Notes: generated from the sequence alone by a model not told the origin. Positions 20,930 to 29,418 are shown, numbered from the stretch's first letter. The stretch: 38,529 nucleotides of DNA from Micromonospora sonchi (GCF_014646235.1 NZ_BMNB01000043.1:1-38529), one strand, 5' to 3'. Numbers and translations are program-made.

Positions 20930-21381
20930 CTCACGCCCTCGCCGAACCCGCCGCCGTCGAGTACGGCCACGTCGAACACAGCACGGTCCACTTCGACGAT
21001 CTCGACGCCATGGGCATCCTGCACAACGCGCGGTATGCGGTGCTGCTGGAGCGGGCGCTGACCGCGTACTGGTCGGAGCGGGGGGTGGCCTACCGGAACG
21101 GCGGCGCCACCACGCCCGACGTCTTCCACGCGGTCCGCGAGTTCACCATCACCTACCGGGCACCGATCACCGGCACCGGGCCGGTCGCCGTGCACTTCTG
21201 GCTGGAGCACTTCGGCACCAGCAGCGCCGCGTACGCCTTCCGGTTCCATTCGCTCGACGACGCCACCGTGTACGCGGAAGGCACCCGGGCGGTCGTCCGG
21301 CTCGACCCGGCGACCCTGCGGCCGGCCCCGTGGACGGACACGGCCCGAGCGGTGGCCGGCACGTTGCTCCGTACCGCCTGA
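20926..21381 (+). CDS. Acyl-CoA thioesterase, 4HBT hot-dog fold (YbgC/FadM-like)
   Basis: 151 residues. The N-terminal segment STVHFDDLDAMGILHNARY holds the hot-dog catalytic Asp (in DDLD) and the HNxxY motif. The middle has REFTITYRAPI and the AYAFRFHS beta strands of the fold. It hydrolyses acyl-CoA or related thioesters in the cytoplasm. Co-translated with the TetR regulator (4-nt overlap), which suggests that substrate availability controls its expression. Chain-length specificity cannot be told. Confidence 0.88.
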   Translation: MTHALAEPAAVEYGHVEHSTVHFDDLDAMGILHNARYAVLLERALTAYWSERGVAYRNGGATTPDVFHAVREFTITYRAPITGTGPVAVHFWLEHFGTSSAAYAFRFHSLDDATVYAEGTRAVVRLDPATLRPAPWTDTARAVAGTLLRTA

Positions 21382-21383
21382 CC

Positions 21384-21411
21384 CGCCGGCACCACGAAGG
21401 CACCGCCGGCG
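21384..21411. terminator. Possible bidirectional terminator between the thioesterase and tadA genes
   Basis: CGCCGGC (21384-21390) and GCCGGCG (21405-21411) form a 7-bp stem with a 14-nt loop in the 38-bp gap between two convergent genes. It is short, so confidence is low. Confidence 0.4.
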
Positions 21412-21419
21412 ATCGGGCT

Positions 21420-22019
21420 TCAGCGGAAGAAGGCGCGTAGGACGGCGGCGGTCTCGGTCTCCAGGACGCCGCCGTACACCTCCGGTCGGTGGTTGAGCCG
21501 GCGGTCGCGCAGCACGTCCCAGAGCGAGCCCGCCGCGCCGGTCTTCGGTTCCCAGGCGCCGAAGACCACGGTCGACACCCGGGCCAGCACCAGGGCGCCG
21601 GCGCACATGGTGCACGGCTCCAGGGTGACCACCAGGGTGCAGCCGTCCAGCCGCCAGCGGCCCGACCGTTGCGCGGCGCGGCGCAGCGCCAGCACCTCGG
21701 CGTGCGCGGTCGGGTCGCCGGTCAGCTCGCGTTCGTTGCGGCCGATCGCCAGCTCGGTGCCGTCCGGGCCGTAGAGCACCGCGCCGACCGGTACGTCGTC
21801 GTCCCCCACAGCCGCGTCGGGCCGGGTCGGGCCGGTGACGGCCACCTCCAGGGCGCGGCGCATCCAGAGTTCGTGCCGCTGCCGCCGGCCGGTGCCGGTC
21901 GGGTCGGCCAGCCCCTCGTGCGCCCCCGGCCCCACCCGGCCGACCGAGCCCGGCGTGGGCTGACCGGGCCGGACCGTCTCCAGCGCCGGATCGGTCGCGT
22001 CGGCCGGTTCAGACCTCAC
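21420..22019 (-). CDS. tadA: tRNA adenosine(34) deaminase TadA, with N-terminal extension
   Basis: 199 residues. Converts A34 of tRNA-Arg(ACG) to inosine. Zinc-site motifs: HAEV (His106, Glu108) and PCTMC (Cys136, Cys139). The conserved core starts near residue 49 (RHELWMRRALEVA), so the first 48 residues (Pro/Gly-rich) are extra compared with usual TadA. The GTG start at 22019 is nevertheless supported by GAGGAA a few nt upstream, and the gene overlaps its predecessor by 11 nt. The active region also has an insertion (GPTRPDAAVGDDD) before VPVGAVL. Partner of the preceding actinobacteria-specific gene. Confidence 0.93.
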   Translation of the reverse strand: MRSEPADATDPALETVRPGQPTPGSVGRVGPGAHEGLADPTGTGRRQRHELWMRRALEVAVTGPTRPDAAVGDDDVPVGAVLYGPDGTELAIGRNERELTGDPTAHAEVLALRRAAQRSGRWRLDGCTLVVTLEPCTMCAGALVLARVSTVVFGAWEPKTGAAGSLWDVLRDRRLNHRPEVYGGVLETETAAVLRAFFR

Positions 22020-22539
22020 GCAGTTCCTCGACGTCGTCGACGCAGCCCAGCACCTGGCACACCTCGACGGTGACGTCGGCCGGCATCATCCCCTCGTGGG
22101 CGCAGAGGGCGAGCAGGCGCTGCGCGGATATGCCCAGGTCGGCCAGGAGGTCCGCCTCGCCGACCGGGTCCGCCTCCGGGTCGGCGGCGGGCTGTTCGGT
22201 CTCGTCGTCACCAGCGGAGACGGCCGGACGCGGCTCCTCGGTGTCGTCCAGCCCGGTGACCGGCGTTTTGAGGTCGTCGATCAGCAGGGCGCCCAGCCGG
22301 GACTCCTCCGCGAACGCCGAATCCGAGCCGAAGACCCGCAGGTCCTCCCCCTCGGTCAGACGCAGGATGACCAGATAGGTGTCGTCCGCTTCGACGAACA
22401 GCAGGGACACGTCGGCGTCGGGAGCGACGTCGCGCAGCCGTTCGGCCACCTCGTCGACGTCGGTGGCACCCCGCAGGTTCAACTCGGCGGCCGACCAGCC
22501 GCCCTTCTCACGTACGACGGCCGCAGCGAAGTACGACAC
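22009..22539 (-). CDS. tRNA adenosine deaminase-associated protein (actinobacterial)
   Basis: 176 residues from the GTG at 22539 (VSYFAAAVVREKGGW), chosen over the upstream ATG because GGGGGGAC lies about 6 nt before it and the family normally starts SYFAAA. An N-terminal alpha/beta region (ELNLRGATDVDEVAERLRDVA, VSLLFVEADDTYLVILRL) is followed by an acidic linker rich in Glu/Asp/Ala and a short C-terminal helical segment with two Cys (LLALCAHEGMMPADV, EVCQVLGCVDDVEEL). It is always found next to tadA in actinobacteria and here overlaps it by 11 nt. The biochemical role is not established. Confidence 0.9.
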   Translation of the reverse strand: MSYFAAAVVREKGGWSAAELNLRGATDVDEVAERLRDVAPDADVSLLFVEADDTYLVILRLTEGEDLRVFGSDSAFAEESRLGALLIDDLKTPVTGLDDTEEPRPAVSAGDDETEQPAADPEADPVGEADLLADLGISAQRLLALCAHEGMMPADVTVEVCQVLGCVDDVEELREV

Positions 22540-22669
22540 GGGTCCCCCCAAATTGCCTCGGGACCGACTCACACCGGCCCGTTACGCGAGCACGTTAGCC
22601 GGTCGGGTCGGCAGACGGCCGGTCAACGCCCCGAAGGGGCGGTCATTGGTGGGGAAAGTGCTGGTGCCG

Positions 22670-22837
22670 TCAGCCCGCGAGGCGGCGACGGGTGGCGATC
22701 AGTTGGCGCAGCCGCTCGGTTCGCGCGCGTCGCGGCCGTTCACGTTCGCGTACCGCGCGGGCGTCCGCCAACTGCGCCAGGAGCTGGAGGCGGCGTCGGC
22801 TGCGATCGGGATCGAGCCGCGAAGTGGTCCAGGCCAT
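22670..22837 (-). CDS. Possible 55-residue basic protein
   Basis: Frame from an ATG at 22837: MAWTTSRLDPDRSRRRLQLL then a highly charged helix rich in Arg and Leu to the TAG/TGA end at 22670. It could form a basic coiled helix. No ribosome-binding site is visible and codon bias in this GC-rich strand is not decisive. I think I have seen similar short proteins in Micromonospora, which is the main support. Confidence 0.4.
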   Translation of the reverse strand: MAWTTSRLDPDRSRRRLQLLAQLADARAVRERERPRRARTERLRQLIATRRRLAG

Positions 22838-22922
22838 ACCGGGAGAGTGCCGAGTCGCGGCGACCGAGTCAAGACGGGTTCGGTACCCGCACGACGACGC
22901 AGCGAAGTCGCCACCGGTAGCG

Positions 22923-23264
22923 TCACCAGAGGGGCCAGTCACCACTGGCCGCCCAGCGGGTTGCCACCGCGGCGGCGGCGACGCTCCAGCCTCCGGCGGT
23001 GACGATCGCGATGCCGGCGGCCACCCCCCGGTCGCCGAAACGGGCCAGCACCAGGGCCGCCAGCCAGGCCAGGCCACCGGCGAGCAGGGTCCACCAGGCA
23101 TATCCGGCAAGACTGCGACCGAGCAGGCCGAAGAGCACCAGCCAGGCGAGGGTCGCGGTCGCCCCTGCGGCGACGCCGGCACCGCTGACCTGGTGCGGTT
23201 CGCGGTAGGTGGGGCGCGGGGGTCGCCCGGACGGAAAGAGGCCGGACGGGCTGTAGGGCTTCAT
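22923..23264 (-). CDS. Small integral membrane protein
   Basis: 113 residues from the ATG at 23264 (GGAG about 9 nt upstream). The first 30 residues are polar (PSGLFPSGRPPRPTYREPH). Then come three or four hydrophobic helices: VAAGATATLAWLVLFGLLG, YAWWTLLAGGLAWLAALVLA, and VAAGIAIVTAGGWSVAAAAV. No family recognised. It diverges from the M23 lipoprotein across 65 bp. Confidence 0.7.
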   Translation of the reverse strand: MKPYSPSGLFPSGRPPRPTYREPHQVSGAGVAAGATATLAWLVLFGLLGRSLAGYAWWTLLAGGLAWLAALVLARFGDRGVAAGIAIVTAGGWSVAAAAVATRWAASGDWPLW

Positions 23265-23329
23265 TCCGGTCCACTCCTGCCTGCGCTGGACGGTACTGCT
23301 CACCGTACCGACTCTGCCAGGATGGCCGG

Positions 23330-24067
23330 GTGGTCCCGCTGACGATCGGACGCCGCACCGCGTACGCGGTGCTGCTGCTCGTGCCGCTGCTCGCCGCCGC
23401 CGGCTGCGGTGCCGGCGGCGCACCGAACTGGGCCGAACCGACGCCCGCGACCAGCACGTCGGCCGCGCCCGACTTCACCGCGAGCAGCCCCGGGCCGGAG
23501 AACGCCGACCAGCCGGCGCCGACCGCCACCCGGCCCCGCGCCGGGCTGCCGCACGTCTTTCCGGTACGCGCGACGAAGGTGGCCTACCACCCGACCCACT
23601 CCGCGTACCCGGGGACGGACATCTTCGCCGACTGCGGTGAACCGGTCGTCGCGGTCACCGACGGCACGATCGGCGAGGTCAGCCGCCGGGACCGGTACGA
23701 CAAGCGGGGCCCCCAGGGCCCGCACAACGGCGGCCTGTCGGTGTCGGTGCTCGGTGACGACGGCGTGCGCTACTACGGCTCGCACCTGACCGAGGTGGCC
23801 GAGGGCATCGACCCCGGGGTGCGCGTGCGGGCGGGTCAGCGGCTCGGCACCGTGGGCCGGACCGGCAACGCCAACAACGTCTGCCACCTGCACTTCGGCA
23901 TCTCGCCACCGTGCCTGGGCGAGGACGGCTGGTGGATCCGCCGGGGCGTGGTCTGGCCGGCGCCGTACCTCGATTCCTGGCGCAAGGGCGGCAACCGCGA
24001 GCCGGCCACCGAGGTCGCCGCCTGGCATCGCCGGCACGGCTGCCCGGAGAAGCCTCGGGCGCGCTGA
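23330..24067 (+). CDS. M23-family peptidase lipoprotein (LytM-type)
   Basis: 245 residues. GTG at 23330 with CAGGA 7 nt upstream. Lipoprotein signal: Arg-Arg then LLLVPLL, lipobox AAGC with the lipidated Cys at residue 26. A Thr/Pro/Ala-rich linker leads to the M23 domain with HSAYPGTDIFADC (metal-binding His and Asp) and the CHLHFGI motif (second and third metal ligands), so a zinc endopeptidase active site appears complete. It would act on peptidoglycan cross-bridges at the outer membrane face. The C-terminal CPEKPRAR tail is basic. Confidence 0.9.
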   Translation: MVPLTIGRRTAYAVLLLVPLLAAAGCGAGGAPNWAEPTPATSTSAAPDFTASSPGPENADQPAPTATRPRAGLPHVFPVRATKVAYHPTHSAYPGTDIFADCGEPVVAVTDGTIGEVSRRDRYDKRGPQGPHNGGLSVSVLGDDGVRYYGSHLTEVAEGIDPGVRVRAGQRLGTVGRTGNANNVCHLHFGISPPCLGEDGWWIRRGVVWPAPYLDSWRKGGNREPATEVAAWHRRHGCPEKPRAR

Positions 24068-24115
24068 CCCGCCTGCCCTCGTCCGGCGTCATCCGCATTT
24101 CATCACTGCGACACA

Positions 24116-24171
24116 TTGACGGCGGTCTGGCCGGTGAACTACCGTCCGCGTAACACCGAGAGAGCGCTCTC
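24116..24171 (+). promoter_or_regulatory. Promoter and LacI-type operator of the GH81 glucanase gene
   Basis: TTGACG (24116-24121), 18 nt, TACCGT (24140-24145) make a good -35/-10 pair. Just downstream of the expected start, GAGAGCGCTCTC (24160-24171) is a perfect 12-bp palindrome with the GCGC centre typical of LacI/GalR repressor sites such as CebR boxes controlling polysaccharide hydrolases in actinobacteria. A repressor here would block elongation until glucan fragments are sensed. No LacI gene is in the window. Confidence 0.7.
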
Positions 24172-24244
24172 TTACCGACTAACCTCACAATGTCGACGAA
24201 ACGCCCCCGCCGATCCGGTTGGACCGGCGCGCGATGGAGGAAAG

Positions 24245-27142
24245 ATGAGACCTCCCATCCCACACCGCACCCACCATCGACTCCTGGCCGCCACCGCCGC
24301 CGCGGCCCTCGTCCTCGGCGGCGGGCTCGCCGTCACCATCACCTCGGCCGCGCAGGCCGCGCCCGTCGGCGCCGGCAGTTACACCACCACCCCGGTCGGC
24401 CCGCTCCCCGGTGGCTGCGGAAACATCGCCACCAACCCCCGGCAGTACGCCACCGCCGCCGCGCCGCCCGGGCCCGTCCCCACCAACGACTGGTGGTCCG
24501 CACTGCTCTGGAAGCGCCTCAACTGCTCGTTCAGCGAGCCGTTGCACGCACACCCGGTCTCCTACCAGCCGGTCACCGACGGGCTCGGTTTCTCGGCCAC
24601 CTCCACCCCCACCATCACCGGCACCGCAACCGGCGTCGGCGAGTTCAAGTACCCCTACGTGGAGGACATCCGGGTCGGGGTGGCCGGGTTGGGCGCCCCG
24701 AACGTCCTGGTGGACGACTGGACGGACTGGACGGTCACGCCGTACTGGAGCGACGGATCGCGCACCCTGCGCGCCACCATCGGCCACGGCCTGCCGTTCA
24801 CGTACTTCCGCAGCAGCGGTGGTGACGCGGTGATCAACGTGACCGGCGGCAGCCCGACGGTCTGGTCCCACAGCGGCACCACCATCGGCTTCACCGTCCG
24901 GGGCCACGACTACGTGGCGTACGCGCCGACGGGAGCGACCTGGACCGTCAGCGGCGGCCGGATCAGCTCCAACCTCGCCGGGCGCGGCTACTTCTCGGTC
25001 GCCCTGCTACCGGCCACCACCGACGGCACGGCCCGCGCCCAGCTCGCCACCACGTACCGTCAGCACGCGCACGCCCACGTCACCGGCACCCGCGTCGGCT
25101 ACAGCTACAACGCGGCGACCAGCCGGGTGGAGACCCGGTACACCTTCACCACCACGCCACGTGAGGGCACCGAGACGCGCACCGTGGTCAGCCTCTACCC
25201 GCACCAGTGGAAGTCGCTGACCGGGGCCACCCCGATCACCCAGACCTACCCGTCGGCCCGGGGCCGGATGAAGGTGCTCACCGGAGTCGCCGAGTTCCGC
25301 ACCTCGATGCGGTTCCACGGCGTACTGCCCGAGGTGCCCGCGGTCGCCACCGGCGCTGGCGCCGACCTGACCACGCTGCGGCAACACCTCGCCGCGGTGC
25401 GGGGCAACCCGATGGACCAGCGCGGCGGGGACACCTACTGGACCGGCAAGGGGCTCGGCCGGGCGGCCCGGATCGCCGAGATCGCCGACCAGGTCGGCGA
25501 CACCGAGACCCGGACCACGGCGCTCAACGCCATCCGCTCCACGCTCACCGACTGGCTCACCGCCTCACCTGGCGAGACCGAGCGCCTCTTCTACTACGAC
25601 CAGCGGTGGGGCACCCTGATCGGCTACCCCGCCTCGTACGGCTCCGACCAGGAGCTCAACGACCACCACTTCCACTACGGCTACTACATCGCCGCCGCCG
25701 CGACGCTGGCCCGCTTCGACCCGGCCTGGGCCCGCCAGGACCAGTACGGCGGCATGATCGACCTGCTCATCCGGGACGCCAACAACTACGACCGGGCCGA
25801 CACCCGCTTCCCGTACCTGCGCGACTTCGACATCTACGCCGGGCACGACTGGGCCTCCGGACACGGCGCGTTCGCCAGCGGCAACAACCAGGAGTCCTCG
25901 TCGGAGGGTATGAACTTCGCCAACGCCCTCATCCAGTGGGGCCAGGCCACCGGGAACACCGCCGTCCGGGACGCCGGCATCTTCATCTACACCACCCAGG
26001 CGGCGGCGATCCACGAGTACTGGTTCGACGTCGACGACGAGAACTTCCCCGCCGCGTTCGGGCACAACAACGTGGGCATGGTCTGGGGTGACGGCGGAGC
26101 GTACGCCACCTGGTTCAGCGCCGAACCGGAGATGATCCAGGGCATCAACCTGCTGCCGGTCACCGGCGGGCACCTCTACCTGGGCCACCACCCGAACGAC
26201 AACTCCCTGAAGTACGCCGAACTGGTGCGCAACAACGGCGGTGAGCCGACGGTGTGGCAGGACATCCACTGGCAACACCTGGCCCTCGGCGACGCCGACG
26301 CCGCGCTGGCCAAGCTGCGCGCCAACCCGGGTTACACCCCGGAGGAGGGCGAGAGCCGGGCACACACCTTCCACTGGGTCCGCAACCTGGCCGCGCTGGG
26401 CCGGGTCGACACCGGAGTCACCGCCGACCACCCGCTGGCCGCAGTTTTCAACCGCAACGGCGCCCGCACGTACGTGGCCAACAACGTCTCCGGCACCCCG
26501 CTGACCGTACGCTTCTCCGACGGGACGCAGCTGGCCGTGGCACCGGGACGTACGGCCACCAGTGGTGCGCACACCTGGAGCGGCGGCAGCGGCGGCGGGG
26601 GCGTACCTCCGACTCCGACACCCACGCCAACCCCCACGCCCACGCCAACTCCCACGCCCACCGACCCGCCGTCCAGCTCGCCGGTGCGCCATCTGCTGGC
26701 GGGCGGCGGACTGGGTGCGGCCGGCACCGCCGGCACCACCACCGTGACCAGCGCCGGCGGCGCCAACCACGACGGCACGCCGCGCAGCCCGGTGGTGTTC
26801 ACCGCGACCGGGCTGAACCTGAACCACACCGGCGGGCAGACCGCGTTCGATCTGTTCCTGGACGCCGGCACGGCGGTGGGTAACGGGGTGCAGGCCCGCA
26901 TCTCGTACGACCTGACCGGCGACGGGTCCTGGGAGCGGGTGGAGACGTACCGCTACTTCGCCACCGATCCCGTGCCGGGCTGGGAGCACTACACGCAGGC
27001 GGCCGGGCTGCACTCCAGCACCGGTGCCCTCGGTAACCTGCGCGGCGGCACCGTGCGGGTGGAGGTCTGGTCCGCCATCGGCAACAACCCCAGCACCCTC
27101 GGTGTCGGCGACCGCTCGGTCGTCCGGCTGCCGTACAGCTGA
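24245..27142 (+). CDS. Secreted endo-beta-1,3-glucanase, glycoside hydrolase family 81
   Basis: 965 residues. ATG at 24245 with GGAGG just before. Signal peptide of about 39 residues ending AQAAP. The GH81 domain spans about 45-770: PTNDWWSALLW near the N-terminus, the family-defining block GSDQELNDHHFHYGYYIAAAA, and GNNQESSSEGMNFANALIQWG with candidate catalytic Glu near residues 550-556. A short immunoglobulin-like piece (about 755-780) precedes a (PT)n linker (about 797-815). A C-terminal domain of about 145 residues (ARISYDLTGDGSWERVETYRY) may bind glucan, resembling CBM56 only loosely. It acts outside the cell on fungal or algal beta-glucan. Confidence 0.92.
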   Translation: MRPPIPHRTHHRLLAATAAAALVLGGGLAVTITSAAQAAPVGAGSYTTTPVGPLPGGCGNIATNPRQYATAAAPPGPVPTNDWWSALLWKRLNCSFSEPLHAHPVSYQPVTDGLGFSATSTPTITGTATGVGEFKYPYVEDIRVGVAGLGAPNVLVDDWTDWTVTPYWSDGSRTLRATIGHGLPFTYFRSSGGDAVINVTGGSPTVWSHSGTTIGFTVRGHDYVAYAPTGATWTVSGGRISSNLAGRGYFSVALLPATTDGTARAQLATTYRQHAHAHVTGTRVGYSYNAATSRVETRYTFTTTPREGTETRTVVSLYPHQWKSLTGATPITQTYPSARGRMKVLTGVAEFRTSMRFHGVLPEVPAVATGAGADLTTLRQHLAAVRGNPMDQRGGDTYWTGKGLGRAARIAEIADQVGDTETRTTALNAIRSTLTDWLTASPGETERLFYYDQRWGTLIGYPASYGSDQELNDHHFHYGYYIAAAATLARFDPAWARQDQYGGMIDLLIRDANNYDRADTRFPYLRDFDIYAGHDWASGHGAFASGNNQESSSEGMNFANALIQWGQATGNTAVRDAGIFIYTTQAAAIHEYWFDVDDENFPAAFGHNNVGMVWGDGGAYATWFSAEPEMIQGINLLPVTGGHLYLGHHPNDNSLKYAELVRNNGGEPTVWQDIHWQHLALGDADAALAKLRANPGYTPEEGESRAHTFHWVRNLAALGRVDTGVTADHPLAAVFNRNGARTYVANNVSGTPLTVRFSDGTQLAVAPGRTATSGAHTWSGGSGGGGVPPTPTPTPTPTPTPTPTPTDPPSSSPVRHLLAGGGLGAAGTAGTTTVTSAGGANHDGTPRSPVVFTATGLNLNHTGGQTAFDLFLDAGTAVGNGVQARISYDLTGDGSWERVETYRYFATDPVPGWEHYTQAAGLHSSTGALGNLRGGTVRVEVWSAIGNNPSTLGVGDRSVVRLPYS

Positions 27143-27159
27143 TCCGTTCCCGGCACCAC

Positions 27160-27199
27160 CCCGCGCCGCCGGTCGTTCCCCCCAGACCGGCGGCGCGGG
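27160..27199 (+). terminator. Terminator of the GH81 gene
   Basis: CCCGCGCCGCCGGTC (27160-27174), 10-nt loop, GACCGGCGGCGCGGG (27185-27199): a 15-bp perfect stem beginning 17 bp after the stop, followed directly by the next gene's start region. Confidence 0.85.
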
Positions 27200-27217
27200 C
27201 GCGTAGTTTGTTGCAAC

Positions 27218-28279
27218 ATGAGCCGTGACCCCATCGCCGACCTGCGCCGGATCGCCTTCCTGCTGGAGCGGGCGAACGAGGCCACCTACCGGGTGCGGGC
27301 CTTCCGGTCGGCGGCCAACGCACTGGCCGCGCTGCCGACGAAGGAGGTGGCCGAGCGGGCCCGCGCCGGCAAGCTCACCGAACTGGCCGGGGTCGGCGAC
27401 GTCACCTCCCGCTGCGTGGCCGAGTCGCTGGCCGGAGAGGAACCGGTCTATTTGCGCCGGCTGCTCGCCACCGAGGGCAGCGACCTGGACGCCGAGGCCA
27501 CCAAGCTACGTACCGCCCTGCGCGGCGACTGCCACACCCACTCGGACTGGTCCGACGGCGGGTCACCAATCGAGGAGATGGCGTTGGCCGCCGTCGAGCT
27601 GGGCCACGAGTACCTGGTGCTGACCGACCACTCGCCCCGGCTCAAGGTGGCCCGTGGGCTCACCGCCGGCCGGCTCCGCCAGCAACTCGATCACGTGGCA
27701 CGGCTCAACGAGGCGCTGCCGGAGGGGTTCCGGATCCTCACCGGCATCGAGGTGGACATCCTCGCCGACGGCTCCCTCGACCAGGAGGAGGAGCTGCTGG
27801 CCCGGCTGGACGTGGTGGTCGGATCGGTGCACAGCGGCCTCAACGACGACCGGGCCAGGATGACCCGGCGCATGCTGACCGCGATCGCCAACCCGCACCT
27901 GGACATCCTCGGCCACTGCACCGGCCGGATGGTCTCGTCCCGGCCGGCCGGGGTGACCGGCCCGGGCGACCGCGGCCACCGCGCGCGGACCCGAGCGGAG
28001 AGCGACTTCGACGCCGACGCGGTCTTCGCCGCCTGCGTCGAGCACGACACCGCCGTGGAGATCAACTCACGCCCGGAGCGACAGGACCCGCCGAAGCGGC
28101 TGATCCGTCGGGCGTTGGAGGCCGGCTGCCGGTTCGCCATCAACACCGACGCGCACGCCCCCGGGCAGCTCGACTGGCAGCGCTTCGGCTGCGAACGGGC
28201 GGCCCGGTGCGGGGTCCCCGCCGACCGGGTGATCAACACCTGGACCGCCGAGGACCTGATCGCCTGGACCCGCCGCTGA
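27218..28279 (+). CDS. PHP-domain phosphoesterase with N-terminal helix-hairpin-helix (PolX-like without polymerase)
   Basis: 353 residues. Residues 1-75 form a helix-hairpin-helix region (TKEVAERARAGKLTELAGVG); the PHP domain follows with metal ligands GDCHTHSD (His106, His108), LTDHS, ILTGIEVDIL, GSVHSG, LGHCTGR and NTDAHAP. This matches the C-terminal half of family X DNA polymerases, but no polymerase domain is present. A stretch after HCTGR (RPAGVTGPGDRGHRARTRAE) is longer than I expect for the family. ATG at 27218 has no ribosome-binding site; TAGTTT lies 8 nt upstream, suggesting a leaderless transcript. A 3'-phosphatase or phosphodiesterase role is inferred. Confidence 0.88.
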   Translation: MSRDPIADLRRIAFLLERANEATYRVRAFRSAANALAALPTKEVAERARAGKLTELAGVGDVTSRCVAESLAGEEPVYLRRLLATEGSDLDAEATKLRTALRGDCHTHSDWSDGGSPIEEMALAAVELGHEYLVLTDHSPRLKVARGLTAGRLRQQLDHVARLNEALPEGFRILTGIEVDILADGSLDQEEELLARLDVVVGSVHSGLNDDRARMTRRMLTAIANPHLDILGHCTGRMVSSRPAGVTGPGDRGHRARTRAESDFDADAVFAACVEHDTAVEINSRPERQDPPKRLIRRALEAGCRFAINTDAHAPGQLDWQRFGCERAARCGVPADRVINTWTAEDLIAWTRR

Positions 28280-28287
28280 TTTGCGGG

Positions 28288-29277
28288 TCAGCGGGCGGCG
28301 GGCTCGGGGCGGGGGGTCTTCGGGGGTGGCGTGGCAGTCGGAGCGGGAGGTCGGCGGGGCCCGAGCAGTCCCTGCGACACGGCCACGCCGAGCAGCACGA
28401 TCAGCGCGCCGACCGGCTGGTGCCAGGTGAGCCGCTCGCCCAGCACCACGACGCCGATCAGCACCGCGAAGACCGGAATCAGGTACGTCACCGTGGCAGC
28501 GGTGGTCGCGCCGACGATCCGGATGTTGCGCAGATTGATCACGAAGGCCAGCCCGGTGCCGACCGCGCCCAGCGCCAGCACGGCCGCGAGCACCCGCGCT
28601 GACAGATCGGTCGGCACCGGCGGCGCTCCGGCCACCAGCGGCGCCACGATGGCGAGTTGGACCGCCGCAACCACCAGTTGGGCGGCCGACAGGGACAGCC
28701 CGGACAGCTTGCTGCCGGCAATGAACTTCTTCTGGTACGGAATCGCGACGCCGTAGCAGGACGCCGCCGCGAGGCACATCAGCTGGCCGACGAAGTGGGC
28801 CCCGCCGACGCCCTGCCAGACGCCGAGCACCACCAGCACGCCGAGGAAACCGAGCAGCAGCCCGATCGCAGCGCGTACGGTCAGCCGCTCGGTGCGGAAG
28901 ACCAGCACCGCCAGCGGCAGCACGACCAGCGGCGTGGTGGCGTTCCAGATGCCGGCCAGCATCGACTCGACCCGCTGCTCGCCGTAACCGAAGAGGGTGA
29001 ACGGCATGGCCACCCCGAACGCGGCGATCACGGCGAGGTGGGCCCACACCCGCGGCTCCCGGGGCAGCCGGTCACGCAGCACGGCGAGCACCACGAGCAG
29101 GGTCAGCGCGCCGGCGGCGACCCGGTAGAGGGTGAGGTGCAGCGGATGCAGCTCCGCCACGCCCACCTTGATGAACAAAAAGCTGGAGCCCCAGATGGCG
29201 GCCAGGGCGATGAAGCCGGGCAGCCAACCCCGCAGGGCCGGGCGGTCAGGGGTGAAGTCCACTGTCACCCCTGACAC
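28288..29277 (-). CDS. EamA-family (DMT) transporter
   Basis: 329 residues with ten predicted membrane helices in two homologous halves: first half begins GFIALAAIWGSSFLFIKVG (family signature WGSSF), second half GQLMCLAAASCYGVAIPYQKK. It likely exports or imports small metabolites. The start is uncertain: GTG 29277 has AGGAG close upstream, GTG 29268 is the alternative, and a further-upstream ATG is unlikely. The C-terminus is Pro-rich (TATPPPKTPRPEP). It converges on the PHP gene with 8 bp between stops and diverges from the DUF885 gene. Confidence 0.88.
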   Translation of the reverse strand: MSGVTVDFTPDRPALRGWLPGFIALAAIWGSSFLFIKVGVAELHPLHLTLYRVAAGALTLLVVLAVLRDRLPREPRVWAHLAVIAAFGVAMPFTLFGYGEQRVESMLAGIWNATTPLVVLPLAVLVFRTERLTVRAAIGLLLGFLGVLVVLGVWQGVGGAHFVGQLMCLAAASCYGVAIPYQKKFIAGSKLSGLSLSAAQLVVAAVQLAIVAPLVAGAPPVPTDLSARVLAAVLALGAVGTGLAFVINLRNIRIVGATTAATVTYLIPVFAVLIGVVVLGERLTWHQPVGALIVLLGVAVSQGLLGPRRPPAPTATPPPKTPRPEPAAR

Positions 29278-29418
29278 TCTGCTCCTGGGGCACGACATCG
29301 TCGCGCGGTATTCGGCCACCGTGTCGCAGGCCACAGAAACCACCTACATTGGCAGGGCGCCTGCTGCCCTGAGCGCGCTGACCACATCGGCCCGGCCGCC
29401 TCGCGTAGGGTTCGCAGG

